In this document: positions 1-11,520 of the stretch, piece after piece
Layout: every line of letters begins with the position of its first letter
Position numbering within the stretch: position 1 is the first letter of the stretch
Assembly (NCBI GenBank): GCA_946902875.1
Contig: OX336342.1
Span: 12,765,523-12,829,522, forward strand
Source: Nematopogon swammerdamellus
Lineage: Eukaryota; Arthropoda; Insecta; Lepidoptera; Adelidae
DNA: 64,000 nucleotides
Direction of reading: 5' to 3'
Made by a program: the position numbers and the translations under genes
Notes under the pieces: model-generated
The model's database searches: none
The model's input: only the letters and a program-made list of their open reading frames with translations
What the model was told of the DNA's origin: nothing

Positions 1-744
1 AGCTTTTGATAGTTCAGTTTCCACTGTTTAAAACTGATTCAAGATAGTTTATGGAGTTTTCCAAAAAGAAAGTTCACAAAAGACTCGCGTTTCGCTCCGA
101 CACGAAAGCTGAAGAAGCGATTTCGTCGCTTTGCACAAGGGAGATAGCGCAGCGGGGAGGTAAACTTTCAACAGAAATAATTCTACTAATAATGCAAGTT
201 CCTCAGAGTGAAGAAAGCGGCGCTGTTGTCTGAGACCGAGACAGGCTGTTAGGAGCGTTGCTTGTTTGTAAGGAGGAGCTTAGCATTTATAAAAGAAATT
301 CGTCTGGTAGCAGAGCGTAGGAAGTTGTAGGTATCGTACGAAGTCCGGTTTAGTTATTTGCATTGGTTCTGAATTAAAATAGGTAGACTAAGTATTAGTA
401 GAAAATTAAACCAACCTACCTTCAATATTAGGAAAGTTGTTAGGAAAGTTATTCGAAATGTATATCATTATCCTGTCTGCTGGAAATCATGCTGGAAATT
501 GAGTGTACCTATGTATGTAAATATTCTATATTGAACACCAATTTATCAAAATTAGGTACAACAGGCGAGCTTAATGCCGCTAAGGTATTCTATTCTAACT
601 AACCTTTGGGATGTGGGAGAAGTACGTGCGCGTACATGCACAGTGCACGTAGACAAAATTTTAATTGCAAGGCAAACATTTATACAATGACATTTTTACT
701 TATTTATTTCTTTAGCATTTACTTTGCTTCACTACCAATCGCCT
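1..744. other. Unannotated AT-rich stretch
   Basis: I see no gene, RNA or clear repeat here. The short frame at 51-233 has no recognisable motif, and a short GC-richer part near 100-250 has no splice context that I can defend. Confidence 0.5.
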
Positions 745-921
745 TGTACAGTATCCCGGCAGTAAGTAATGAACATCGAGCTTGAGAAAGAGACACTCCA
801 GTTGGATGGAGTGTCTCTATCGCACGAACTCGCACGTCTCTGTGAGACATAGACGACGCTCTACAAACGGATTGTCTCTTTCTGACGCTCCATGTTCATT
901 ACTTACTGACGGGTACAGTAC
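745..921. repeat. Small hairpin element (MITE-like)
   Basis: The two ends are inverted copies: about 745-776 (key part CAGTAAGTAATGAACAT) pairs with 892-921 (ATGTTCATTACTTACTG). A second perfect stem lies inside (789-800 with 807-818, AGAGACACTCCA). The right half recurs at 32735-32850 with a few changes, so this is a dispersed family. There is no coding capacity. The class is unknown and I cannot fix a target duplication. Confidence 0.6.
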
Positions 922-2939
922 TTGCTTAAGGTTCTCCGATTTGCAGGCTATCAGCATCGCCAGCATTCCATAGCCAGAACTCAAATTTAGTTTCTTTTTT
1001 AAGTCAGTCAGTTTGTGAGGGCCCTCCAGATCGTAAACCATAACATCCACAGCTACATAACTTGCCACAACCGCATGTCAGGCCATTGCATTACGTGCCA
1101 TACCAGTGCTTCCCTTTGGTTGTACCGGCTACACTTAACAGGAATAACAACTTATTTTTTAATCATATGAAGGAGTAGTAACCTAGTACATATCTGGAAA
1201 AAGTTACCGCCCAAGCAAAAGCTATGAAAATATAGATTGTACAGATGCAATAGATAACTGTCGCAACGAGCGTGAGCGGAGCGCGAAAGCGGATACTATT
1301 GAAAGTTAGGACTCAAGAGTGACTGCATGCATGCACTGTTCCGAGTTTCAACTGTTTCAAACGAACTGCCAAGTTTAGTCTCTTGAGGCGACAAACGCTC
1401 TATTTGTAGTGCAACTGGTTGAGTTGTGCCAACTAATTTAAATTGACTCTTTGAAATAGACTACAGAGAGGTATTTTTTTAACCGACGACTGCGCGAAGT
1501 AAATAGTAGGGTTATCTTTTTCCAGATGATTTTAAGATCATTGTTACAGCGTAAATATTTCGTTAAGGTCTTGTTAACCCTTTGAGTCCCTTTGACTCAA
1601 AATAGTACTACTCCCCTTGGCTCCCAGGCCCAGGCAAGTAGGTATATATTTATTTTCTTTCAATTGGTTGTTATAATGTTGTTCCCTGGTTATCGTTTGT
1701 TCTTGGTTATATTATATGTTATATTATAGTTATACATACATATAGCAAAATAGAAATAAACTGATAATGTATGTTTAAGTTTAATAAAAAGCGCAAACTC
1801 TGGCTCCTAAATTAGGAAGCTTTTTATTTTTATTGTTAGTTACTTCGACTGTCAAATATGTGTATTAGGGTAGGCTTAAAATAAGAAACAAACATTGTAA
1901 ACATAACATAACATAACATTGTAAAATCTGCGCCTACATCCTTTTAATGTTTTGGTTAATGTGTGAAATAAATGGTTTATTTATTTTATTTCTTTATTTA
2001 TATTATAAATCGCGACTAGGGTTAATTATATATATTTAATTAATTTGTGAGAAAAAATTGAGTATTTCCTAAGGTGACTAAATCAAAGTAAAAGGGTTTG
2101 TGCATTTAATGAATTGAACTTTTAGCGGTATCGTTTGGTGCATGTAATTGTTGTTTGCTATTTTGAATAGTTAGCTATTTTTATTATTAACTACATATAG
2201 ATAAATCATATTTAGTTTTATAGTTTTCACACGGAAAATATACATACCTACCCATATATTTTTTTATAAGCAGCCGGCATCTTATGCCTATAAAGACTAC
2301 AATATCAATTGTAAGCCTGCAAGTAAGTACCTACATAATATTTGACCTATCACTAAGCGCATTCATTGTAGGTGTAGGTAGAAGGTTAGTTCAATAATCC
2401 GCCGTATTCAGTCAGTCAGTGCCCTCGTGGAGGTCGGCTTTTCGGCAAATTGCATAGGCATGCATATAATTTGCATAAGTCTATTGATGCGATTGGTTCG
2501 AACGCTTTGGCCTAGTGCATAGTAGATAGATCGGATCCAAATTGTCCAGGAAGGAAGGTAGTTAGGTATATAAAAGTTAGTGCCTTATTGTATTGTTTAC
2601 AAGTAAAAACAAATAATTTGGTTAATTTGGTAAACTTGGCAAAGTCACGTGAGTCGTGTGATGTGTCAGTATGGCAGAGAATGAAGGAAGGATATATTAA
2701 TTTCACGGATTGTAAAAAGTAACACATTCACGGGTGGGTTGAAATCTATATTGATATTTGCATGCAAATCAATCATACTTACGTGAATTCCCTGAAAGGA
2801 CTTTTGCGCCAAATTAAATACAATATTTGGTTGGAAAATCTCCGACAAAAGTTTCTGCGCGTTCGACTCGAGGCGACGATCGAGATCAAACGACAACTCG
2901 AAAGCAAATGAAATTCGCGCCATTCCACTCACGTCCGCT

Positions 2940-2958
2940 CCCCCCCCCCCCCCCCCCC
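2940..2958. repeat. Poly-C tract
   Basis: An uninterrupted run of 19 C. A similar C run lies near 61734-61750. Such runs are prone to length error in sequencing and create false proline or glycine frames. Confidence 0.9.
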
Positions 2959-3401
2959 GCTTCCAACCCCGCCCCCTGTCTCTGCTTCTCTCGTATTGAA
3001 ATATTTCGAAATATTCACTTTAAAGTAAATGAGAAACGCTTCTCTGATATTCAATCGCGACTTCGACATCAGACATGACAGTTTTTTATTTGTGAAATAA
3101 GTATCTGGACCCCTACGCACTCCCGAGCGACACTCGGCCTTGCGGCACGCACGCAGAGCTCGTATTGGAGGCGACGGCTAAGATATTCTCGATCGAGATA
3201 TCGTAGTAGAAGTTGAAAGAAGGCGATTGAAGCGTTCGTCGTCGTCGTCGTTGTCGCCGTTGCGAGTGAAAAGTTCGTGTTCTAATGCATTATTTATGTT
3301 GCCGATGTTTTAATTTCGATCGAATCTCTTCACCTCAGCCGTAGACGAACTATTTATCTATATAATTAATTTATAGAACGCAATATCAAGTGAAATTCCA
3401 T

Positions 3402-3427
3402 GGTAACCGCAATGGTAACATGGCAAC
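3402..3427 (+). promoter_or_regulatory. Cluster of three RFX-like half-sites
   Basis: GGTAAC occurs at 3402 and 3414 and GGCAAC at 3422, as direct repeats within 26 bases. GTTRCC/GGYAAC is the half-site of RFX factors, but a full X-box needs an inverted pair, which is not seen. A binding role is only a guess. Confidence 0.15.
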
Positions 3428-3499
3428 TAGTTGCTGGCACCGGGCGGGGGTGGGCCGGCCTCGCTCGCATCACAAGTAGGGATCGCAATTATACCGGAT

Positions 3500-3544
3500 C
3501 CTTTTTCTAAAACCTGCATGTAAAGTACAGGTTTTAGAAAAAGG
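3500..3544. repeat. Perfect hairpin, 17-bp arms
   Basis: CCTTTTTCTAAAACCTG (3500-3516) is followed by an 11-base spacer and its exact reverse complement (3528-3544). Nothing links it to a known element. Confidence 0.8.
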
Positions 3545-3649
3545 TTTTACATTTTCATGAATACCGGGATGCCAGTATTTTCGGTATTTTCGAGATTATG
3601 AGAAAAATACTTAAAAGATAAAATGGAATAGTAATTTTCATATTATATG

Positions 3650-3727
3650 GACAGGGAGAGCTTTCCATAGTTTACCGGTAATATTGATAGAGGAAAGATC
3701 TGCAGAAGCGATTGGTATCACAAGAGT
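3650..3727 (-). mobile_element. Short relic of LINE-A C-terminus
   Basis: Read on the minus strand, this gives ITGKLWKALPVHI, matching TGKLWKALPAHIF in the LINE-A C-terminal segment at 25.8 kb. Only some tens of codons are recognisable, and the flanks are unrelated. It is a decayed fragment of the same LINE family that dominates 22-37 kb. Confidence 0.5.
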
Positions 3728-4322
3728 GGACCAAGTCGAGGGGAGTGGTTGTTTTTGCTTAATTTTAAACGGCGATGTCTGGGCACTAAGTTGTTTAATT
3801 CCGTTTAATTCAATTTGTTCAACTCCTTTGATGACCGCGGCCGACTTCTTCAACGGCCAAAAACGTCCTAAGCGATATTTCTGATGTAAAATACGAGCAT
3901 AATTTGAATTCATTAGACGGAATATTCTCTAAAACTTTTTTCCGCAGCGAAAAAAATACTCGCGCCCCTCGTTCCACGTGAGCTAACTTGATTACCCCGC
4001 GTCCGAAGTGCTGGGGGTTTCGGGGGGTGTGCTGGGGTGTGCGGGGCGGGGAGGGAACAACGCGAATAAAAAAGTAATAATAAAATTCAAAATATCTTGC
4101 CGAGAAAAAAAGGCTACGATTGGTGAACACTGTGCGCTGTGGCGGGAAACTGCCCGGGTCGACGCTTTCTTTGTCAGTTATGAAAAGAATGTGAGGGCCT
4201 TGGTGTGGAATCAACTCTACGTAGGTATACGTACTCTCAATTCCCTCACTCGGCAAACCAACAAAATAACAGATTTTGATAGTGTTTTGGTTTTTTAAAA
4301 ATGTCATCTCACATTATTATTA

Positions 4323-4650
4323 TTTTTTTTTTTTTTTATGGAAACTGACACGGTTGGCTTACATCACCTACAACATCCATGATGTCAGCCCATAACACCG
4401 GGTGAACTTGGTGCCACGTCAGTGCCTCCCCTCGGTCGTGCCGGCTACACTGAACTGGACGGAAAACACAAACTATTTACATAGCCGTTTCGACCGACCT
4501 TTCATTCAGTGCGGTGGTATCAACCCGGGCGGGTTAAACCCTACCACCTAGTAATATAAGAAGGGAGTCATATCCCTTAGTCGCCTTTTACGACATACAC
4601 GGGGAGAGATGCAGTGGGGCTATTCTTTTAAAGTACCGGCCCCACACGGT
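4323..4650 (-). mobile_element. SINE, ACCGTGTGG head with tail A
   Basis: On the minus strand it starts ACCGTGTGGGGCCGG, runs through the shared core (GTAGCCGGCACG and GATGTTGTAGGTGATGTAG motifs) and ends in GTCAGTTTCCAT followed by poly-A with ATA steps. ATGTG flanks both ends on the minus strand (CACAT on plus), fitting a 5-bp target duplication. The element is non-coding and presumably mobilised by a LINE with a matching tail. The head has no clear pol III boxes, which sets it apart from the 5S/tRNA-headed copies. Confidence 0.75.
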
Positions 4651-4935
4651 CACATGTCAAAGCCCAATCATGACATAGGTACATAGGTACTCGTATTACT
4701 CGGCGTGTTAGGCATATCATGTTATATATCACGAAGGCACGTGAGCTGTGCGTCTGCCGTTTTGACGTGATAACGTCTTATAAATTGATGAACACCGGCT
4801 GCACGCACGAATATCACGTCACGTTCCATCTGAGCCTGTGTGTGCAAGCGAGAGCGCATAACAAGCGATAGAGAGGCACAATCGGCCCAAGCGTCGGCTT
4901 GTAAAAGTACCAGGGCCGCAGAAATTAAAACGAGG

Positions 4936-5015
4936 TTACTCGTACCATAATAATATTATGGTACGAGTAATATTTTCCGACCGGCCAGATATTATCTGGC
5001 CGGTCGGAAAATATT
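4936..5015. repeat. Two adjacent near-perfect palindromes
   Basis: The first (4936-4970) has 17-bp perfect arms and a 1-base centre, beginning TTACTCGTACC. The second (4969-5015) has 23-bp perfect arms and a 1-base centre, beginning with A then ATATTTTCCGACCGG. They abut, so the 80 bases could extrude two cruciforms. There is no known family and no poly-A. Confidence 0.85.
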
Positions 5016-5101
5016 TCAAATTTAGAATATTCATGAAACAAGGGTTGTATGACGTTATCACGTAAAACTATCGTCCGTAAACCGACTTTACAGACAACCA
5101 A

Positions 5102-5432
5102 TTTTTTTTATGCAAACTGACACGGTTGGCTTCATCACTTAGAACATCCGTGATGTCAGCCCACAAAACCTTGGTTAACTAGGTGCCATGTCAAAGCTTC
5201 CCTTTGGTCGTGCCGGCTGGACGAAAAACGCGAAATATTTACATAGCCGTTTCGACCGACCTTTCATTCAGTGCGGCGGTATCAACCCGGGTGTAAGGTG
5301 AGAAGGGAATGAAAGCGACCTACTTACGTGGAGTCCAAACCACGGTCAGCCTCCAACGTTCGAACGGTCACCCAGGTGTGCTTATGATCGCGAACGATAT
5401 TCGACCGACCGCACCACTGAGCTTTCGGGGCT
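5102..5432 (-). mobile_element. SINE, tRNA/5S-like head with tail A
   Basis: On the minus strand the 5' end carries AAGCTCAGTGGTGCGG, close to a tRNA A box, and then GGTTTGGACTCCACG, like a B box. The core and tail A follow, ending in poly-A. The central 5S-like block seen in other copies is shortened here: CACACCTGGG joins directly to TGACCG. It is not coding. Confidence 0.7.
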
Positions 5433-6540
5433 GACAATTTATCAAAAGTGGCCAATTGACAAATAATTTCTCGACTTATGCTATGCATGCACTCGCACCT
5501 ATCTATAGTGTATTTATTCTGACATAATTGTTTCTGTGTCGATCTATCGTCAGAGAGAATTACGAGGGGAAAGAAACTCACAACTTGATATTGAATATTT
5601 CAATGACATCTTGTAGTTAGGGCTCCGGTCCGGTGCGGCGGCGGCCGGTGCCGCGGCGGGGCGGCGGCGTTGTCGCCATGACGCTCGCCTGTGGCGTGAA
5701 GAGACCCGAGACGGCACGCCGCTTTATCTGAGCAACAACGCCGCTGTAGACAGCCTCGCATCACTTCACACGCTCTGACCATTTTGTGCGTCAGTTCTAT
5801 ATGTTAAAAGTTAAAACGACGGAGATAACGTGCACCTTTCCCACATCCCAAAGTCAGTCAGAATAGGATGACTTGTCTTATGTTAAATAATTAAGTTTGT
5901 CTATTTTGCATGCTTATTTTGTTACGTGGTGTTCGTTAAAGAATGGAACACATACACTTTATTGCAAATAAACAGAAAACATTAAAGCACTAATCTGTCT
6001 ATCTATCTTGAAGGTCAAGAAGACTGGAGACAGTTTATAGCACCGAGCATGTTTATAGTCTTGATTTTTTTTTTCGCAACAAATTCACGTTCGTTTTATT
6101 TTGCCGACTGTACCGATAAAGCGACAAATAAAATACTGATAAAGTACCAAATAAATCTCTCCTCGCGCCGCAAGCCTTCACACTTGAAACCGTTGGGTTC
6201 AAAATGTAGTTAAGGAGCCTGCAGTAGGTTACATCAGCCGCCGCAATAAAACCACTGATATACTGCGACCAGCCGAATACTAAATGAGCGTACATTGTGC
6301 AGAATTCGCGGCACTTTTTCGTTTTACAGCATTTAACTTCAGACAGGCGTAATTAGCCATTCCGGTCGGCCGATAATCCGCCCACGCTCGTCTAGGCGGG
6401 CGGCGCGGGGCGGGGAGGGGCGCGCGACGCGGGGGCGGACTGCACGCGTCTGTAGTGCGCTACATTACTTACACTGCTCTACATTCCGGTTTATTGAGGC
6501 ATTTTTGGGCAATAATTAAGCACAGCTCTCGCCAGTCACT
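5433..6540. other. Unannotated, with GC-rich patches
   Basis: GC-rich patches lie at about 5620-5720 and 6370-6440. A minus-strand frame of 60 codons starts at 5782 with a fair start context (AAAATGG), but it has low complexity and no motif, so I do not call it a gene. The rest is AT-rich and unremarkable. Confidence 0.35.
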
Positions 6541-6582
6541 GCAAATCCCAAGAACATTTATTAAATGTTCTTGGCAAATCCC
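6541..6582. repeat. Palindromic insert flanked by 9-bp direct repeats
   Basis: CCAAGAACATTTA (6548-6560), one base, then its exact reverse complement (6562-6574). GCAAATCCC stands on both sides (6541-6549 and 6574-6582), which looks like a duplicated target site around a 24-base insert. Compare 55948-56009. Confidence 0.65.
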
Positions 6583-7689
6583 TATCTTAAATTATCAGAT
6601 GAGATTATAAATTAGTACTTGATGATAGTACGTACGTAGTATACATTAGCGCGGTTCGTTTTTATGTTTGTTCAAAAATCACATTGCTCTTTTATCTAGT
6701 TAATTCATATTGATTGCCAAAACTCCAAATGTATGGAGAAGATGAAACCTTTTTTTTTTCTTAAACCTTTATATAGGTCCACGAACGTCAATAAATGGAA
6801 TCCTACTTGATCAAATTAGTACATTAACTATATAGGTACAAAAAAACCTACTATGTGCTTGAAACCCGCTTCTAACTTAAAAGAAGATTAGTGTAGTTTA
6901 CGTGTAGTTACTCGTAACACCTCGTATAAGAAATAATAAATTGATACGTTTTGCGTGGTATTAATTACTCACTTGGCCGAATGCCGATGGAATTGATGAT
7001 GTGAAATATTAATAATGTTAAATATTAATAATTCCAATTAACGAATTGATAATGTTAAAAATATTTTTCCCGCTTGGACATTCAAATTATCACTTATTTC
7101 AAACAGATTCTTTTAAATTATAATTGGCAATCGTGTTCACAGTCTTGACCTACCTTTTTACTTTTAATTTTTTTAACGGTTTCAAAAAAGACATATCTTT
7201 GAGAAAACTAATAAATTTTACACACATTTTTTTCTAATATTCCTTAAGTTCAGATACATAGAGAGAGAATTTTGGAAAATCATAGTGAATTGTTCCAGAA
7301 TGTTGAACGTTTAATCAAGCGTAAGTGACGAGTAGCTATGTACATAGGCTACGACGCGTCCAAACTGATCAGCTCCATCAGACCGCTTATGCCATTATAT
7401 CACGTCTAATCACGGGCTGGCAGGTATCCATGTACGTATCTACGTATTGTCCTAGGTGCATTTGTGCAAGGTTTCAGGCTACGTACAAGGTTATAAACGC
7501 GTATTATATAATATGGTGACGTGTTTCCCTACTCTATGCATGCGATTGAGTTGTTAGGATACTATTTGAGTTGGTAGGACGTGTATTATTTTATTAGGTT
7601 TTGCATTACAAATTGCACAATATACCTATGTAGGTACTAGTGTTTTCTAACGCAAATCAATTTTTATTAATAACTAGCTTTAATAAATT
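6583..7689. other. Unannotated AT-rich stretch
   Basis: No gene or clear repeat. The frames present are short and without motifs. Confidence 0.5.
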
Positions 7690-7937
7690 AATAACTAGCA
7701 AATCCGATTTAAACGCAAATATGATAATAAACCATCGCTTCTCTTAAATTCTCTCTAGCGTCCATGCTATACTTTATTTGATATTGCTCAGCCCTAAGAC
7801 TATTTAGCGTGATGGTATGTAGCCTATAGTGCTATTTCCATTGGTGCAAACCGCATCAAAATATGTTCAGTGGTTCCGGAGTTTACCTCAAACATACATA
7901 CACACAGACATACGTTCCCTTTTATAAGAAGTAGAGA
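7690..7937 (-). mobile_element. Helitron-like fragment
   Basis: On the minus strand the 5' end is TCTCTACTTCTTATAAAAGG, followed by the same order of sequence as the fuller copy at 60791-61300 (for example GGTTTGCACCAATGG and CTCCGGAACCAC). T follows the end at 7938, as expected for insertion at A|T. The 3' end is missing here. No Rep or helicase is encoded. Confidence 0.6.
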
Positions 7938-8046
7938 TAAAGGTAGAGACGATAGAGATAGAGTTAAGATTAAAAATACACACTTTAACAAATATACACA
8001 ATTAGGGAGACGCGGGTTCGAATCCTACAATACACATATGTATCTC

Positions 8047-8914
8047 GCATGTTGATATGTTGATCAGGCTGAACATTTTCTTTAATAATTTTCACATAAA
8101 GGAAACTTTAAGAAACGGTAAGAAAACATATTGTACAGTAAAAAATTCTTATTTGCATGTTGATATGTTGATCAGGCTGAACATTTTCTTCAATAATTTT
8201 CACATAAAGGAAACTTTAAGAAACGGTAAGAAAACATATTGTACAGTAAAAAATTCTTATTTGCATGTTGATATGTTGATCAGGCTGAACATTTTCTTTA
8301 ATAATTTTCACATAAAGGAAACTTTAAGAAACGGTAAGAAAACATATTGTACAGTAAAAAATTCTTATTTGCATGTTGATATGTTGATCAGGCTGAACAT
8401 TTTCTTCAATAATTTTCACATAAAGGAAACTTTAAGAAACGGTAAGAAAACATATTGTACAGTAAAAAATTCTTATTTGCATGTTGATATGTTGATCAGG
8501 CTGAACATTTTCTTCAATAATTTTCACATAAAGGAAACTTTAAGAAACGGTAAGAAAACATATTGTACAGTAAAAAATTCTTATTTGCATGTTGATATGT
8601 TGATCAGGCTGAACATTTTCTTCAATAATTTTCACATAAAGGAAACTTTAAGAAACGGTAAGAAAACATATTGTACAGTAAAAAATTCTTATTTGCATGT
8701 TGATATGTTGATCAGGCTGAACATTTTCTTCAATAATTTTCACATAAAGGAAACTTTAAGAAACGGTAAGAAAACATATTGTACAGTAAAAAATTCTTAT
8801 TTGCATGTTGATATGTTGATCAGGCTGAACATTTTCTTCAATAATTTTCACATAAAGGAAACTTTAAGAAACGGTAAGAAAACATATTGTACAGTAAAAA
8901 ATTCTTATTTGCAT
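8047..8914. repeat. 108-bp tandem repeat, 8 copies, open in one frame
   Basis: Eight head-to-tail copies of a 108-bp unit begin at 8047, 8155, 8263, 8371, 8479, 8587, 8695 and 8803, with GCAT restarting a ninth. Copies are almost identical. I see one varying base, T in copies 1 and 3 and C elsewhere, in the third position of a Phe codon. As 108 is a multiple of three and the unit has no stop in one plus frame, a 295-codon frame (8057-8944) of eight 36-residue repeats results. The unit protein (MLIRLNIFFNNFHIKETLRN at its start) matches nothing I know. The T-C-T-C order in copies 1-4 suggests that a dimer was duplicated. It is probably a minisatellite, not a gene. Confidence 0.9.
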
Positions 8915-8944
8915 TTCAACGAGTTTTCCAAACAGCCCCATTAA

Positions 8945-10319
8945 ATTTCAGAGAGACAAAATGTCGCATTATGCGACCAGTATAGTTCGGCGGGAGCCTG
9001 CGTCGTATGTCGGACATCCCGAGCATCGCGCAGAGCTATCGCGGGGCAATAATTCCACGCCTGCATTTTATCACTCGCTTCGTGTTGGCATGTTTCACGC
9101 CGGAGCCACCGCGCCGCCGCACCGCCGCGGCGCCGCCTCCGCTGCCGGCGGCGGCGTCGCCTACGCCGGCAGCACACCGTACAGACACAGTATAAACTAA
9201 ACCCGAATCTGTGGAACCTTTTCACACACATGCTATTGCACTTCAGCACAGAGATACTAGAATTTTCTGGCAGTCCAGTGACTCTGACAAGGTTCTTAAT
9301 GTGTACCTTTTATTTCCGAGTGTAATATTGTACATTCGGGCCGGCTCCGGCCCGGTTTAAATCTGGCCAAAAAGAGTCGTTAAGTGTCCGGCGTCAGACT
9401 GCCAACGCTGATGTATGGATTCCACTCTAGGCTGGACCGTTGACCGCAGCGCACCTATATCGATACTATTTTTAATAATAAATATACTTATGTCTTATTA
9501 TTATTATAAACTTATATAAATCCGGTATAATCCGATAAAGTTTTAATATTTGTAATTGAAATTCCCGCTAAAACCAGAACGATGTTACATAGTTTTCGTC
9601 GGCTGAAGCGATATAACTTTAGTTTTTTCTATATTCAGTATACAAAACCGGCTAAAAGTAGCTTATTTTATCCTCGAATCTTTACCAATGGGTAAAATAT
9701 TATTAATACACGATTAAACACCATAAAATCAGTGTCTTCTTTAAATAATTTGAATTACAAGTGACAAGACTCTACCGACACACTAGAGAGTTGAATAAGT
9801 AAACGTAGCAAGGGGCCAGTAATTTAAAACATTCATATCAAATGGGTAACGTATAACTCTTTGATATTTTATTACCTAAGTCAGTTTGTCTATTGTTCGT
9901 TTCGTTTGCTCAAACATGAAATCACACATGTGTAGGTAATGGTGATATGTAGTGTAAATCAAGCGAAGTAGTTGAATATAGAATGTCGACATTTGGCAGC
10001 CGCCGAGCACTCGCTCGGAGGTGGTAAATCTAGAGTACGCGATATTTACTGTTTCAGTGGCACTTCGTGAAAAATACCGCTCTAAAATTAAATGTTCCAG
10101 TGAACTATTAAACAACACGTATATAGCCGATAAAATAATTCGTTTAACTCATGCACGTTTCGTTTCAAATTTGCTTAATTTAATCATAATTGTCACCGTA
10201 GCTTGGACCTATATTTATTACCTCATACATCATTATTCATTTGTGAGATATTATTTTCGATTGGTTTATTCTTAGCTTTAACTCAAGTATTTGGATACTA
10301 GGGATACATATTTGGAGAT
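8945..10319. other. Unannotated, with GC-rich island
   Basis: A GC-rich block at about 9090-9180 (GCC/GCG runs) gives overlapping frames on both strands, all of low complexity. The rest is AT-rich. I see no splice-bounded exon with a recognisable protein. Confidence 0.4.
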
Positions 10320-10362
10320 TTTTAATCGGACTTCAAATAGGGAGGAGGTTCTCAATTTGACA
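10320..10362 (+). repeat. Fragment of GGAGGAGGTTCTCAATT repeat family
   Basis: TTTTTAATCGGACTTCAAAT followed by GGGAGGAGGTTCTCAATTTG matches the start of the element at 17889. The same motif appears reversed near 57705-57755. It is the end of a dispersed family common in moths and butterflies. Confidence 0.6.
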
Positions 10363-11416
10363 TATCTTTCAAAGGTTAGGCATGTAACACTTCAGGCTTC
10401 AGGTATGTTTTTGTAACACTTAAGGTCCAAACAAAAATATTTTTTCTTTATTTTATCACTATATCATTTCGATGTAAATTTTGTGTTGTTCTTTAAGAGC
10501 TATGTACGTACAGCCCCTCGGAGTTTTTTTATTACACAACAAAAACAATATCATATACGGAGATTATTCTAAATTTCACTGTGATTAAATTGGTTGTCTT
10601 TATTTATTTATTTGTATAAGAAACGCAGTACCTAGTAATTTACTATGAATGTATTTTTTCCACCGTGTCCTTGTCAGCCGCGCGCCGCGCCGCGCCCGCG
10701 TCGCCCCCTCCGCCGCGCGCCGCTTGCGCGCCGGGATGAGCAGTGTAGCCGTCACGCGGCTCAGCTGACGTGGGTGAAGCCTCACGCCTCCATAATCACA
10801 ATTCAAGCTGAAAGCGTTGAAAGATCGCGCCGTGCCCGGGGAGCGCTCCTCCGGACCTCAATTATTCAACTCGTTTCCACCGAAGGCGCCCGAGCTAGAA
10901 AGATACAAAGGAAGGCCTCCATAAATTCTCAAAACATTTCCTTACCGAAAAAAAATAACAATCAAACTTAAGTCGCGATAAATCAACGTCGTACCGGTTA
11001 CACGCCTCGCAACTTTACCTTCCTATCGACTCGGGCGTATTCTGAACAAAAAGAGAACAATTTTAATACTTCGAACATCCCAACTTTCTTCTCCCGCTAC
11101 TCCCTAAGTATTAATACTACTCGGTAGCGTTTCATTTCGGTATTAGTAGTACATATTAGAACCGCGAAGCTCTTTAGAAGTGAATACTTACCTTCTATTT
11201 TCCTTTTCCCAGTTTTCTACGTGGGACTAGTAGTATATTAGTACCATTCATTAGTAATTTTATTCTATGAATGGGCACTGGAAGAATTCGTCAGTATTTT
11301 CTCTATTGTAGTATTAACTACGTTCCGAAAGAAGTAGGTTCACATAGGAGTCGTACCCACAATACAGACATTACAATATATAAAAGGGGTCATTTTAGAA
11401 GTTAGGTAACTTCCTC
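10363..11416. other. Unannotated, with GC-rich island
   Basis: GC-rich at 10675-10760, giving an arginine/proline-rich frame (10645-10971) that looks like composition rather than coding. CAGCTGACGTGGG near 10762 could be a bZIP or E-box type site, but this is weak. Confidence 0.35.
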
Positions 11417-11520
11417 TTTTTTTTATTGAAACTGACACGTTTGGCTACAATACCTCAACATCCGTGATGTCAGCCCATAACAGCTGGTGAACTAAGTGCC
11501 ATGTCTGTGCTTCCCTTAAC
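11417..11520 (-). mobile_element. Truncated SINE, tail A only
   Basis: Poly-T, then the reverse of the tail: ATTGAAACTGACACG, ACATCCGTGATGTCAGCCCA and GTGAACTAAGTGCCATG. Both the head and the core are missing, so only the 3' 100 bases remain. Confidence 0.75.

Larger units (their letters stand above)
922..3499. other. Unannotated stretch with minor simple repeats
   Basis: No convincing gene. It holds a short AACAT repeat near 1900-1920, a run of C at 2940-2958, and a GC-richer part at 2850-3480 with a CGT run near 3237-3251. The short frames on both strands lack motifs. Confidence 0.45.

Noticed and set aside
3819..4307. 162-codon minus frame
   Set aside because: Low-complexity and aromatic/proline-rich, no motif; it overlaps frames on the other strand.
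8047..8914. CRISPR-like array
   Set aside because: The 108-bp units are continuous with no variable spacers, and the genome is eukaryotic.
10645..10971. 108-codon arginine/proline-rich frame
   Set aside because: A product of GC-rich composition; the minus strand is open too and no domain is visible.
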